DNA of 37,983 bases from Microvirga lupini. GTDB taxonomy: Bacteria; Pseudomonadota; Alphaproteobacteria; Rhizobiales; Beijerinckiaceae. The notes beneath the pieces were generated by a model. That model made no database searches and was not told the origin of the DNA. It saw only the letters and a list, made by a program, of their open reading frames with translations. Below, one piece after another: positions 16,758 to 23,456 of this stretch (positions are counted from its first letter, which is position 1; every line of letters begins with the position of its first letter). A program made the translations under genes and the position numbers. The DNA lies in contig KI912026.1 of NCBI GenBank assembly GCA_000517005.1, forward strand, positions 154,448-192,430, read 5' to 3'.

Positions 16758-17774
16758 ATGGCGGACGAAAAGCCTTACCCTGCCCCTCCAACCCTGACAA
16801 CGCGACGTTCCGCGCAACACAATTTCACGACGCTCATGGCCTCCCCTTCCACCACGGCCCGGCTCGAGCCGGGCTTCGCCACCGCTTTTGCCGCGCTGTG
16901 TCTCGGCGCCGTCGCCATGGGGATTTCCCCGATTTTCGTGCGTTTCGCCTCCGCCGACATGGGCGGGGTACCGGCCGATGTGGGCCCCTTCGCCAGCGCC
17001 TTCTGGCGCGTCTCGCTCTGCCTGCCTCTGCTCTATGCCTGGATGCGAATCGAGGAGAAGCGCGCGCCCGCAGATGCGCCGAGGATCCGGTTTTCCAAGG
17101 CAAGCATTCTGGCGGGGATCGTCTTTGCCGGGGACCTCTTCTTCTGGCACCTGGCGATTCTCAAGACGACGGTGGCGAACGCGACGTTCTTCGCTACCAT
17201 GGCGCCGCTCTTCGTCGTGCTGACCGTCTGGCTCGTGTTCAGGCAGCAGATCTCGCGGGGGACCTTCACGGGCCTCGCCCTGTGCCTTCTCGGCGGCACG
17301 GCCCTGATCGGCCAGAGCCTTCAGGCGGATCCAGCCCGGATCGAAGGGGATCTCTACGGGGTCGCCACGGCCTTCTTCTTCGGCATGTATTTCCTGGCCG
17401 CAAGCCGGGCGCGCAAGTCGGCAGGCGCCGCGCGAGTCACGTTCGAGGCTGGCCTGATCACCTCCGCGATTCTTCTCGCCATCGCTCTGCTCTTCGACAC
17501 GCGGGTGATCCCGCAGACCGCGCAAGGCATCGCGGCGCTCCTCGCCATGTCCTATGTCAGCCACGCGGGCGGCCAGGGACTTCTCGCCATCGCGCTCGGC
17601 CGGCTCCCGCCGGTCTTCTCGTCGCTGGTGATTTTTCTGGAGGCGATTGCCGCGGCTTTGTTCGGCTGGGCGATCCTGAGCGAAGCACTGACGCCGATCC
17701 AGAGCCTTGGCGGTGCCTTGATCCTGTTCGGGATCTGGGTTGCAAGACCTAAGGCCGATGCTCCGGCGGGATGA
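16758..17774 (+). CDS. DMT superfamily (EamA) transporter
   Basis: A drug/metabolite transporter with two EamA repeats and about ten membrane helices. The first helix is FATAFAALCLGAVAMGISPIF, and the second repeat begins near LYGVATAFFFGMYFLAAS. Characteristic pieces include LFFWHLAILKTTVANATFFATMAPLF and the late LIFLEAIAAALFGWAILSE-like segment. The substrate is unknown; relatives export amino acids or metabolites. The start is uncertain: 16758 gives 338 aa with a weak GGCGGA ribosome-binding site, while ATG 16836 gives 312 aa, the commoner family length, and would leave more room for divergent promoters. No terminator is evident before the DUF1036 gene. Confidence 0.88.
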   Translation: MADEKPYPAPPTLTTRRSAQHNFTTLMASPSTTARLEPGFATAFAALCLGAVAMGISPIFVRFASADMGGVPADVGPFASAFWRVSLCLPLLYAWMRIEEKRAPADAPRIRFSKASILAGIVFAGDLFFWHLAILKTTVANATFFATMAPLFVVLTVWLVFRQQISRGTFTGLALCLLGGTALIGQSLQADPARIEGDLYGVATAFFFGMYFLAASRARKSAGAARVTFEAGLITSAILLAIALLFDTRVIPQTAQGIAALLAMSYVSHAGGQGLLAIALGRLPPVFSSLVIFLEAIAAALFGWAILSEALTPIQSLGGALILFGIWVARPKADAPAG

Positions 17775-17974
17775 GGCTTTGAGCCCCCTCATATGGAGAG
17801 CAAAAGGCATTCCAAGGCCACCCCATAGTGTCGGAAAGGCCATGCAGCCCGCAAAATCTGCAGCGGCGCTGCTGTAAGGTCTTGCTCCGGCTGAACTTCT
17901 GGCCGACAACGATTCGACATAGTTCTCACAGCATTGTGCGATTTCATTCCTTTCGATTCGATCATACCGCATCC

Positions 17975-18436
17975 ATGAAGGCCGCTCTCCTCACATCGTC
18001 TCCTCGCTGGCGGCGAAGCCTTGCACTTGCAACATTTCTCGTCGGCGGGTGCCTTCTGGCCGCATCGCCCGCGAAGGCGGATCTGCGCCTGTGCAACATG
18101 ACGTCGAGCCGGGTCGGCATCGCGCTCGGCTACCGGGACGCACAGGGCTGGGTGACGGAGGGCTGGTGGAATCTCAACGCCCGCGCCTGCGAGACCCTGC
18201 TCAAGGGCCAGCTCGGCGGGCGCTTCTATTATATCTATGCCATCGATTACGACCGGGGCGGCGAATGGAGCGGACGCTCCTTCATGTGCACCCGAGAGCG
18301 CGAATTCACGATTCGCGGAACGGAGGATTGCCTCGCCAGAGGCTTCGATCGCAGCGGCTTCTTCGAAGTCGATACAGGTGAACAGAAGAGCTGGACGATC
18401 CAGCTCACCGAAACGAACCGGCCAGGGGGGCCATGA
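17975..18436 (+). CDS. DUF1036 exported protein
   Basis: A 153-aa secreted protein of the DUF1036 family. The ATG at 17975 begins a clear signal peptide (basic RWRRS, hydrophobic LALATFLVGGCLLAASPAKA, cleavage after AKA). The mature domain opens with the family hallmark DLRLCNMTSSRVGIALGYRD and has WVTEGWWNLNARACETLL and FYYIYAIDY. An upstream in-frame ATG at 17828 would bury the signal peptide and is unlikely. Its function is unknown. The stop lies next to the pyruvate kinase start, and this DUF1036-pyk pairing recurs in Hyphomicrobiales as far as I recall. Confidence 0.88.
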   Translation: MKAALLTSSPRWRRSLALATFLVGGCLLAASPAKADLRLCNMTSSRVGIALGYRDAQGWVTEGWWNLNARACETLLKGQLGGRFYYIYAIDYDRGGEWSGRSFMCTREREFTIRGTEDCLARGFDRSGFFEVDTGEQKSWTIQLTETNRPGGP

Positions 18437-18438
18437 CG

Positions 18439-19875
18439 ATGAGACGCGACAGGCGCACGAAGATCCTTGCAACCTTGGGACCGGCTTCCGAGAACCCGGA
18501 GATGATCGCCAAGCTGTTTGAGGCCGGTGCCGACGTGTTCCGCCTCAACATGAGCCATCTGCCGCGCGAGAAGCTGAAGGAGCGGGTCGAAATGATCCGC
18601 GCCGTCGAGGCCAAGTTCAAGCGCCCCATCGCAATCCTGGCAGACCTGCAGGGTCCGAAGCTGCGCGTGGGCGCCTTCGAGGGCGACAGTGCCATGCTGG
18701 TGCAGGGCCAGAGCTTCACGCTCGATGCCGACAAGACACCGGGCACCAAGGACCGCGTGCACCTGCCCCATCCGGAGATCCTCTCCTCTCTCGAGCTCGG
18801 CCACACGATCCTCATCGACGACGGCAAGCTGCGGCTTCGCGTGAAGAGCGTGAAGCAAGGCTCGGCCACCACGTCGGTGGAGGTCGCCGGCAAGATCTCG
18901 AACCGCAAGGGCGTGAGCCTGCCCGACACCACGATTCCGGTCGCGGCCATGACCGAGAAGGACCGCTCGGATCTCGAAGCGGCGCTCGATGCCGGCGTGG
19001 ACTGGATCGCCCTCTCCTTCGTTCAGCGCCCCGAGGACGTAGCCGAGGTGAAGAAGGTCGCCCGCGGCCGCGCGCTCGTGATGTCCAAGCTCGAGAAGCC
19101 GCAGGCCATCGCCCGCCTCGACGAGATCATGGAAATCTCCGACGCGGTCATGGTCGCCCGCGGGGATCTCGGCGTGGAGATGCCGCTGGAAAAGGTCCCG
19201 GGCATCCAGAAGCGCATCGTCCGCACCGCACGCCAGCTCGGCAAACCTGTGGTGGTGGCAACCCAGATGCTGGAATCGATGATCACCTCGCCGGTGCCGA
19301 CCCGCGCGGAGGTCTCCGACGTGGCGACCGCCGTCTATGACGGCGCGGATGCAGTCATGCTCTCGGCCGAAAGCGCCTCGGGCCAGTACCCGGTGGACGC
19401 GGTGGCGACCATGAGCCGGATCGCCGAAGAGGTGGAGCAGGACCAGAACTATTGGTCGATCATGCGCACCCTCAACGCCGAGCCGGAAGCCACCGGATCG
19501 GACGCCATCGCGGCAGCCTCCCACCAGATCGCCGACACGCTCAATCTCAAGACGGTGGCCGCCTGGACCTTCTCGGGCTCCACGGCCTTCCGCATCGCCC
19601 GCGAGCGGCCGAACTCTACGGTCATTGCGCTGACTCCCAGCGTGAACACGGCCCGGCGTCTGGCGCTGGTGTGGGGCGTGCATTCGATCCGCACGAAGGA
19701 CGCCAGCGACATCGACGACATGGCCTTCCGCGCGTGCAAGTTCGCTTTGCGCGAAGGTTTCTCGGACGTTGGCGACCGCGTGATCATCGTGGCCGGCATG
19801 CCCTTCGGCACGCCCGGCGCCACCAACATGGTGCGCATCGCCTTCGTCAACCAGGAACACGCCGCTCAGGCTTGA
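18439..19875 (+). CDS. pyk: Pyruvate kinase
   Basis: Glycolytic enzyme converting phosphoenolpyruvate and ADP to pyruvate and ATP, 478 aa. Landmarks are RRTKILATLGPAS at the start, DLQGPKLRVG, the B-domain ILIDDGKLRL, the catalytic lysine region VMSKLEKPQAI, the metal site VARGDLGVEMP and ATQMLESM, then the C-terminal allosteric domain. I prefer ATG 18439 because the AGGGGGG ribosome-binding site ends 8 nt before it; ATG 18433 is only 2 nt away and would overlap the DUF1036 stop as ATGA. In either case translation is probably coupled to DUF1036. The 3' end overlaps the convergent alpha/beta hydrolase gene by 10 bp. Confidence 0.97.
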   Translation: MRRDRRTKILATLGPASENPEMIAKLFEAGADVFRLNMSHLPREKLKERVEMIRAVEAKFKRPIAILADLQGPKLRVGAFEGDSAMLVQGQSFTLDADKTPGTKDRVHLPHPEILSSLELGHTILIDDGKLRLRVKSVKQGSATTSVEVAGKISNRKGVSLPDTTIPVAAMTEKDRSDLEAALDAGVDWIALSFVQRPEDVAEVKKVARGRALVMSKLEKPQAIARLDEIMEISDAVMVARGDLGVEMPLEKVPGIQKRIVRTARQLGKPVVVATQMLESMITSPVPTRAEVSDVATAVYDGADAVMLSAESASGQYPVDAVATMSRIAEEVEQDQNYWSIMRTLNAEPEATGSDAIAAASHQIADTLNLKTVAAWTFSGSTAFRIARERPNSTVIALTPSVNTARRLALVWGVHSIRTKDASDIDDMAFRACKFALREGFSDVGDRVIIVAGMPFGTPGATNMVRIAFVNQEHAAQA

Positions 19876-20849
19876 CCCACCTGGACCCTGGCCGTCACAA
19901 CTCGTTCGGCCAGGGCCACGATGGCGGCGAGGACCGTCCCCTGATCGGCATATTGCGGCATATGACCGATGCCCGGCATCAGGATCAGCTCCGCGCCCGG
20001 CGCCTCCCGCGCGAAGGAGAGGCTGTGGAGATCGGTCCAGACGATCTCGTCCCGATCGCCGGCAATCACGGTGACGGGCAGCCGGATCTCCCGATAGCGC
20101 ACGCTCTGCCGCAGGACCGCGTCGTACATGACGGCGAAATCCTGCATGTTCGCTTCATAGGCTCTTGGCCTGAAGGCCAAGGGAATGAAGCCTTTCCTCA
20201 CGATGCCCGGCGGGGCCGGCTGCGGCCGGAACGTCTTTTTCTTGATCCAGGGCCGGAGCATGAGAAGAACCGGCACGGCGAGCGTGCGCAGCAGCAGCCA
20301 CCCCGCCCAGGAATCGATCAGTCCCCGGTACCAGCCGATATAACCGCCGGGCCAGGGAGACGTGATGCCGGAAAGGACCAGGATCGCTCCCGTCACATCG
20401 GTATGATCGAGAGCAAGATGTGGGACGACGGTTCCCGACCAGGAATGCCCGACGATGACGGCATTGCGAATGCCCAACTGCCTTAAGGCTTCGGCGATGA
20501 GAGCCGCCTGACGGGCAGGCTCGGCTTCGCTCAGTCCGGGCTTGCGCTCGCTCCAGCCATGGCCGGGACGGTCGAAGGCGAGGACGCGATAGCTTTGCGA
20601 GAGCGCCCAACCGAGCCCCAGCATGGATTCGACGAGGTTGGACGAGGCGCCGTGCAGCAGCACGATGGTCCCGCGCGCTGGCTCGTCCTGCGGCCCCTCG
20701 TCCCGGTAGTGCAGCCTGCATCTCTCGACCTCGACGAACCGGCCGGTCGGCGGATAGCGCCTTTCGATAGCCCAGGCATAAAGATAGGTAAAAGCCGCTC
20801 CCAGGACGAGGAGCATGAGCGGAACGGCAACGACGAGAAGCAGGGACAT
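19866..20849 (-). CDS. Alpha/beta hydrolase with N-terminal membrane anchor
   Basis: A 327-aa alpha/beta-hydrolase fold protein. Residues 1-27 are one hydrophobic segment (LLLVVAVPLMLLVLGAAFTY), probably a membrane anchor. The oxyanion segment VLLHGASSN is at about 63-71, the nucleophile serine is S136 in GHSWSG, the acid is in AGDRDEIV and the histidine in MPGIGHMPQ, so the triad is complete. The substrate is unknown; esterase, lipase and haloperoxidase-like members all look similar. It starts 15 bp after the TPR gene, probably co-transcribed with it, and its end overlaps pyk tail-to-tail. Confidence 0.85.
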   Translation of the reverse strand: MSLLLVVAVPLMLLVLGAAFTYLYAWAIERRYPPTGRFVEVERCRLHYRDEGPQDEPARGTIVLLHGASSNLVESMLGLGWALSQSYRVLAFDRPGHGWSERKPGLSEAEPARQAALIAEALRQLGIRNAVIVGHSWSGTVVPHLALDHTDVTGAILVLSGITSPWPGGYIGWYRGLIDSWAGWLLLRTLAVPVLLMLRPWIKKKTFRPQPAPPGIVRKGFIPLAFRPRAYEANMQDFAVMYDAVLRQSVRYREIRLPVTVIAGDRDEIVWTDLHSLSFAREAPGAELILMPGIGHMPQYADQGTVLAAIVALAERVVTARVQVGQA

Positions 20850-20864
20850 CCCTGCAACGTGGAT

Positions 20865-21461
20865 TTAGAGATCCTGCCCGTCAACCTCGGGACCGAGCCG
20901 GCTGACGATCGTCTTCACGTCCGACATCTGTGGATTGATCGTAAGAACCCGGTGATAGGCCTGCAGAGCCCGCGTCTTGTCGTCGGAAGCCATCAGGATA
21001 TGACCAAGCCCGGTCCAGGCATTGAAATGACGGGGTTCGATCTTGATCGCCCGGTGCAGATCGGCCATGGCGCCCACCGGGTCGTCGAGCTGATAGAAGA
21101 CGGTCGCCCGCTTGTACCAGGCTTCCGCCCAATTGGGCTGGAGCGCCAGAACCCGGTCGATCAGTTCGATGGCGAGCGGATAATCCTTCTTCCCGAAGGC
21201 TTCGGCGGCACGGTTCAGGAGAAGATCGGCCGTGTCGGAGCCGGAGCGGGCGAAACGCCGCTCGATCAGGGAGGCGATGCCTTCCGCCTCTCGCTCGGAC
21301 TGAGCCTTGCCCAGACGCTCGAAGAGCTCATCCAGGGTGGAAGCCCGGGGGGACGCCTGAGGCGGCTGGGCCTGCTCCTTGGGACGCGCAGGTTCCTGCG
21401 CACCGAGGGGGTGAGACACGAAGCTCAGCGATAGGATCAATACAGACGCGAAAAAGCGCAT
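20865..21461 (-). CDS. Exported TPR-repeat protein
   Basis: A 198-aa protein with a signal peptide (MRFFASVLILSLSFVSHPLGA, cleavage probably before QE), a short proline/glutamine linker (about 23-40) and then tetratricopeptide repeats: AAEAFGKKDYPLAIELIDRVL, NWAEAWYKRATVFYQLDDP and HFNAWTGLGHILMASDDK. These are protein-interaction scaffolds; the partner is unknown. The start codon lies inside the 3' arm of the rpmJ terminator hairpin and lacks an obvious ribosome-binding site, yet the signal peptide argues that the start is right. It is followed 15 bp later by the alpha/beta hydrolase gene. Confidence 0.82.
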   Translation of the reverse strand: MRFFASVLILSLSFVSHPLGAQEPARPKEQAQPPQASPRASTLDELFERLGKAQSEREAEGIASLIERRFARSGSDTADLLLNRAAEAFGKKDYPLAIELIDRVLALQPNWAEAWYKRATVFYQLDDPVGAMADLHRAIKIEPRHFNAWTGLGHILMASDDKTRALQAYHRVLTINPQMSDVKTIVSRLGPEVDGQDL

Positions 21462-21489
21462 GCCGGGATTTTAGGGTCCCGGCATGCGC
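21451..21489 (-). terminator. rpmJ terminator overlapping the TPR gene start
   Basis: On the minus strand a perfect 13-bp stem (GCGCATGCCGGGA at 21489-21477 with its complement at 21468-21456), with an 8-nt loop, is followed by TTTTT (21455-21451). It lies 42 bp past the rpmJ stop. The 3' arm includes the ATG (21461-21459) of the TPR gene, and the U-tract is its codons 3-4. Confidence 0.85.
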
Positions 21490-21530
21490 GGTCAATTCAG
21501 AATATCGTGTGCGGCATCGCCGCAGCGAAC

Positions 21531-21656
21531 TTAGCCCTGGCGAGCTTTGTAGCGCTTCTGGGTCTTGTTGATGATGTAGACCCGGCCCTTGCGACGAACC
21601 AGCTGGTTGTCGCGGTGACGGCCGCGGATCGACTTCAACGAGTTACGGATCTTCAT
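21531..21656 (-). CDS. rpmJ: 50S ribosomal protein L36, cysteine-free type
   Basis: A 41-aa ribosomal protein starting [17 protein letters not shown] and rich in arginine and lysine. It lacks the zinc-binding Cys/His set of classical L36, so it is the C-minus (YkgO-like) form, which is the usual L36 in alphaproteobacteria. A good AGGAG ribosome-binding site sits 6 nt before the ATG; longer in-frame starts would run into the tRNA gene and are not credible. It lies 44 bp downstream of tRNA-Val on the same strand, so a shared transcript is possible. A hairpin GGCCTT/AGGGCC lies just upstream of the ribosome-binding site (about 21671-21687). Confidence 0.95.
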   Translation of the reverse strand: MKIRNSLKSIRGRHRDNQLVRRKGRVYIINKTQKRYKARQG

Positions 21657-21700
21657 ATCCGGTCTCCTGCGGCCCTTCGGGAAGGCCGGAAAAAAGAAAA

Positions 21701-21775
21701 TGGTGGGCGCGGCTGGGATCGAACCAGCGACCCCTACGATGTCAACGTAGTGCTCTCCCGCTGAGCTACGCGCCC
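21701..21775 (-). tRNA. tRNA-Val (anticodon GAC)
   Basis: The minus strand gives a full 75-nt cloverleaf. The acceptor stem GGGCGCG pairs with CGCGCCC, the D-arm contains TAGCTCAGCGGGAGAGC, and the anticodon stem CTACG/CGTAG holds the loop TTGACAT with anticodon GAC. The T-arm GGTTCGATCC is intact and a discriminator A with an encoded CCA ends the gene. It reads valine codons GUC and GUU. A strong promoter lies upstream (21817-21845). Confidence 0.97.
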
Positions 21776-21816
21776 GGGAAACGGTGATTTTGACGTCCCG
21801 CTTCGGCTGTGGGGGC

Positions 21817-21845
21817 GATATACCCACAAGCGGGCCTTGGCGCAA
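21817..21845 (-). promoter_or_regulatory. Promoter for tRNA-Val
   Basis: On the minus strand -35 TTGCGC (21845-21840), a 17-bp spacer, and -10 TATATC (21822-21817). Transcription would start about 35 nt before the mature tRNA 5' end. Spacing and position are ideal; it probably also drives rpmJ. Confidence 0.65.
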
Positions 21846-21864
21846 GCCTGAAGGCCGCCCTTTT

Positions 21865-22221
21865 TTAGGCAGCCATCATTTTATCGACTTCGCTCACCAG
21901 ATCGCGCAGGTGAAACGGCTTCGACAGGACCTTGGCATCGCGCGGGGCCTGGGAATCCGGGTTGAGCGCGACGGCCGCAAAGCCGGTGATGAACATCACC
22001 TTGATCTCCGGGTCGAGCTCGGTGGCCTTCCGGGCCAGCTCGATGCCATCCATCTCCGGCATGACGATGTCCGTCAGGAGGAGCTCGAAGGGCTCCTCGC
22101 GCAGGCGGTTATAGGCGGAAAGGCCGTTATCGAACGAGGCGACGTCGTAGCCTGCGTTCTCCAGCGCCTTCACGAGGAAGCGGCGCATGTCGTTATCGTC
22201 TTCGGCAAGAAGGATCTTCAT
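21865..22221 (-). CDS. cpdR: Cell-cycle response regulator CpdR
   Basis: A 118-aa single-domain response regulator. The acidic pocket is E7-D8-D9 (LLAEDDND), the phospho-acceptor is D51 ([13 protein letters not shown]), and the switch residues are T79 (MFITGFAA) and K101 (VLSKPF). The sequence matches alphaproteobacterial CpdR along its length, including [10 protein letters not shown] and the terminal MAA, which resembles a ClpXP-degraded end. In Caulobacter and Sinorhizobium, unphosphorylated CpdR directs ClpXP to the pole and primes degradation of CtrA and other substrates; the CckA-ChpT relay phosphorylates it. It is divergent from an N-formylglutamate amidohydrolase-family gene, an arrangement I recall from rhizobia. 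Confidence 0.95.
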   Translation of the reverse strand: MKILLAEDDNDMRRFLVKALENAGYDVASFDNGLSAYNRLREEPFELLLTDIVMPEMDGIELARKATELDPEIKVMFITGFAAVALNPDSQAPRDAKVLSKPFHLRDLVSEVDKMMAA

Positions 22222-22394
22222 CGGTTGCCAGTCCCGAATCGTGGCGGATTTACTCGCTCCTTCATGACGGATCGAGGGTAAACAAGCCGTGAAAGTACGA
22301 CGCAGCCTTGCTACGATATTGTCATGGACAGGCGGCAGGGCTGCCTTACACTATCGCAAAGACCTGCTTCTTTTCCAACACAGCCAAGATTCTG

Positions 22395-23285
22395 ATGCGG
22401 CCAGTCATCGTTGATGAGTTCGACCCCCCCTTCATCGTCTCCGAGCCTTCGGCGCAGACGATTCCCTTCGTCTTCAACGTGCCGCATGCGGGGGCCGTCT
22501 ATCCGGCTTCCTTTCTGGCTGCATCCCGGCTCGATGCCGTCGCCCTGAGGCGGTCCGAGGACGCCTTCGTCGACGAGCTTTTCGGCGCGATGCCGGATCT
22601 CGGCGCTCCCCTCATGACGGCACGGTTTCCACGGGCCTTTCTCGACCTGAACCGGGAGCCCTACGAGCTCGATTCCCGCATGTTCGACGGCCGCCTGCCG
22701 CCCTTCACCAACACCCGCTCCATGCGGGTGGCCGGGGGCCTGGGAACCATTCCGCGCATCGTGGCGGACGGGCAGGAGATCTACCGCTCACGCCTCCATG
22801 TGGAGGAGGCTCTGCACCGGATCGAATGGCTCTATAAGCCTTACCATCGGACGTTGCGTCATCTCGTGCGCCGCACGGCGCAGCATTTCGGGCATGCCAT
22901 TCTCATCGACTGCCATTCGATGCCCTCCTCCAGCGTCAGCCGCGAGGATGGCGCCAAGGCCGACATCGTGTTGGGAGACCGCTACGGCACGAGCTGCGCC
23001 ACCCTGCTGATCGACCTCGTGGAAGCAGTCCTGCGCGGACGCGGCTATACGGTGATCCGCAACAAGCCTTATGCGGGCGGCTTCATCACGGAACATTACG
23101 GCGAGCCGGCCCTCGGACGGCACGCGCTTCAGATCGAGATCAACCGGGCGCTCTATATGGAAGAGCGCAACATGCACAAGAAACCCGGCTTTGCGGTTCT
23201 CGCGGATGATCTGACGCAGGCTTTTGCTCAGGTGATCACGGAAATCGAGGGTGAACTGACGATCCGGTCCATCGCGGCGGAGTGA
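22395..23285 (+). CDS. N-formylglutamate amidohydrolase family protein (paralogue 2)
   Basis: A 296-aa protein of the same superfamily as the gene at 15876-16724 but only distantly similar to it. Landmarks are FVFNVPHAGAVYP (metal-binding His), LNREPYELDSRMF, the IDCHSMPSSS segment, DIVLGDRYGTSC, and NKPYAGGFITEHYGEP with QIEINRALYM near the end. I use ATG 22395 (RPVIVDEFDPPF); an upstream in-frame ATG at 22308 adds a cysteine-containing, non-conserved 29 residues. It lies opposite cpdR and is convergent with an MmgR-like sRNA, the gene order I recall from Sinorhizobium meliloti. The substrate is not established. Confidence 0.88.
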   Translation: MRPVIVDEFDPPFIVSEPSAQTIPFVFNVPHAGAVYPASFLAASRLDAVALRRSEDAFVDELFGAMPDLGAPLMTARFPRAFLDLNREPYELDSRMFDGRLPPFTNTRSMRVAGGLGTIPRIVADGQEIYRSRLHVEEALHRIEWLYKPYHRTLRHLVRRTAQHFGHAILIDCHSMPSSSVSREDGAKADIVLGDRYGTSCATLLIDLVEAVLRGRGYTVIRNKPYAGGFITEHYGEPALGRHALQIEINRALYMEERNMHKKPGFAVLADDLTQAFAQVITEIEGELTIRSIAAE

Positions 23286-23315
23286 TCCTCGACGCCTCTG
23301 CCGAATTCGGGCAAG

Positions 23316-23403
23316 AAAAAAGGCCACTGTTGCCAGCGGCCCGAAGTTTAGGGAGGAAACGCCCAAGAAGGGCTACGATAAGGCGACGCCATCGCCATAT
23401 CGC
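23316..23403 (-). ncRNA. mmgR: MmgR / suhB (alpha-r8 family) small RNA candidate
   Basis: On the minus strand: a 5' region with the small stem GGCGA/TCGCC, a GCCC-TTCTT-GGGC hairpin (23373-23361), the unpaired UUUCCUCCCU (23359-23350), then an 8-bp terminator stem closing a GCAA tetraloop (23341-23322) and six T (23321-23316). A promoter lies just upstream (23410-23438), giving an RNA of about 85-90 nt. From memory, the conserved UUUCCUCCCU between two hairpins is the hallmark of MmgR (Rfam suhB), which in S. meliloti affects polyhydroxybutyrate storage and binds Hfq. The neighbours cpdR and N-formylglutamate amidohydrolase agree with its rhizobial locus. The 5' end is approximate. Confidence 0.85.
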
Positions 23404-23409
23404 ACTGCA

Positions 23410-23438
23410 ATAATTACGCCGCATCGCACAAATTGCAA
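23410..23438 (-). promoter_or_regulatory. Promoter of the MmgR-like sRNA
   Basis: On the minus strand -35 TTGCAA (23438-23433), 17-bp spacer, -10 AATTAT (23415-23410). The start site expected near 23403 fits the length of the predicted RNA. It lies after the MFS gene stop, so the sRNA has its own promoter. Confidence 0.6.
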
Positions 23439-23456
23439 CTGAAATCTTCACTTTTG

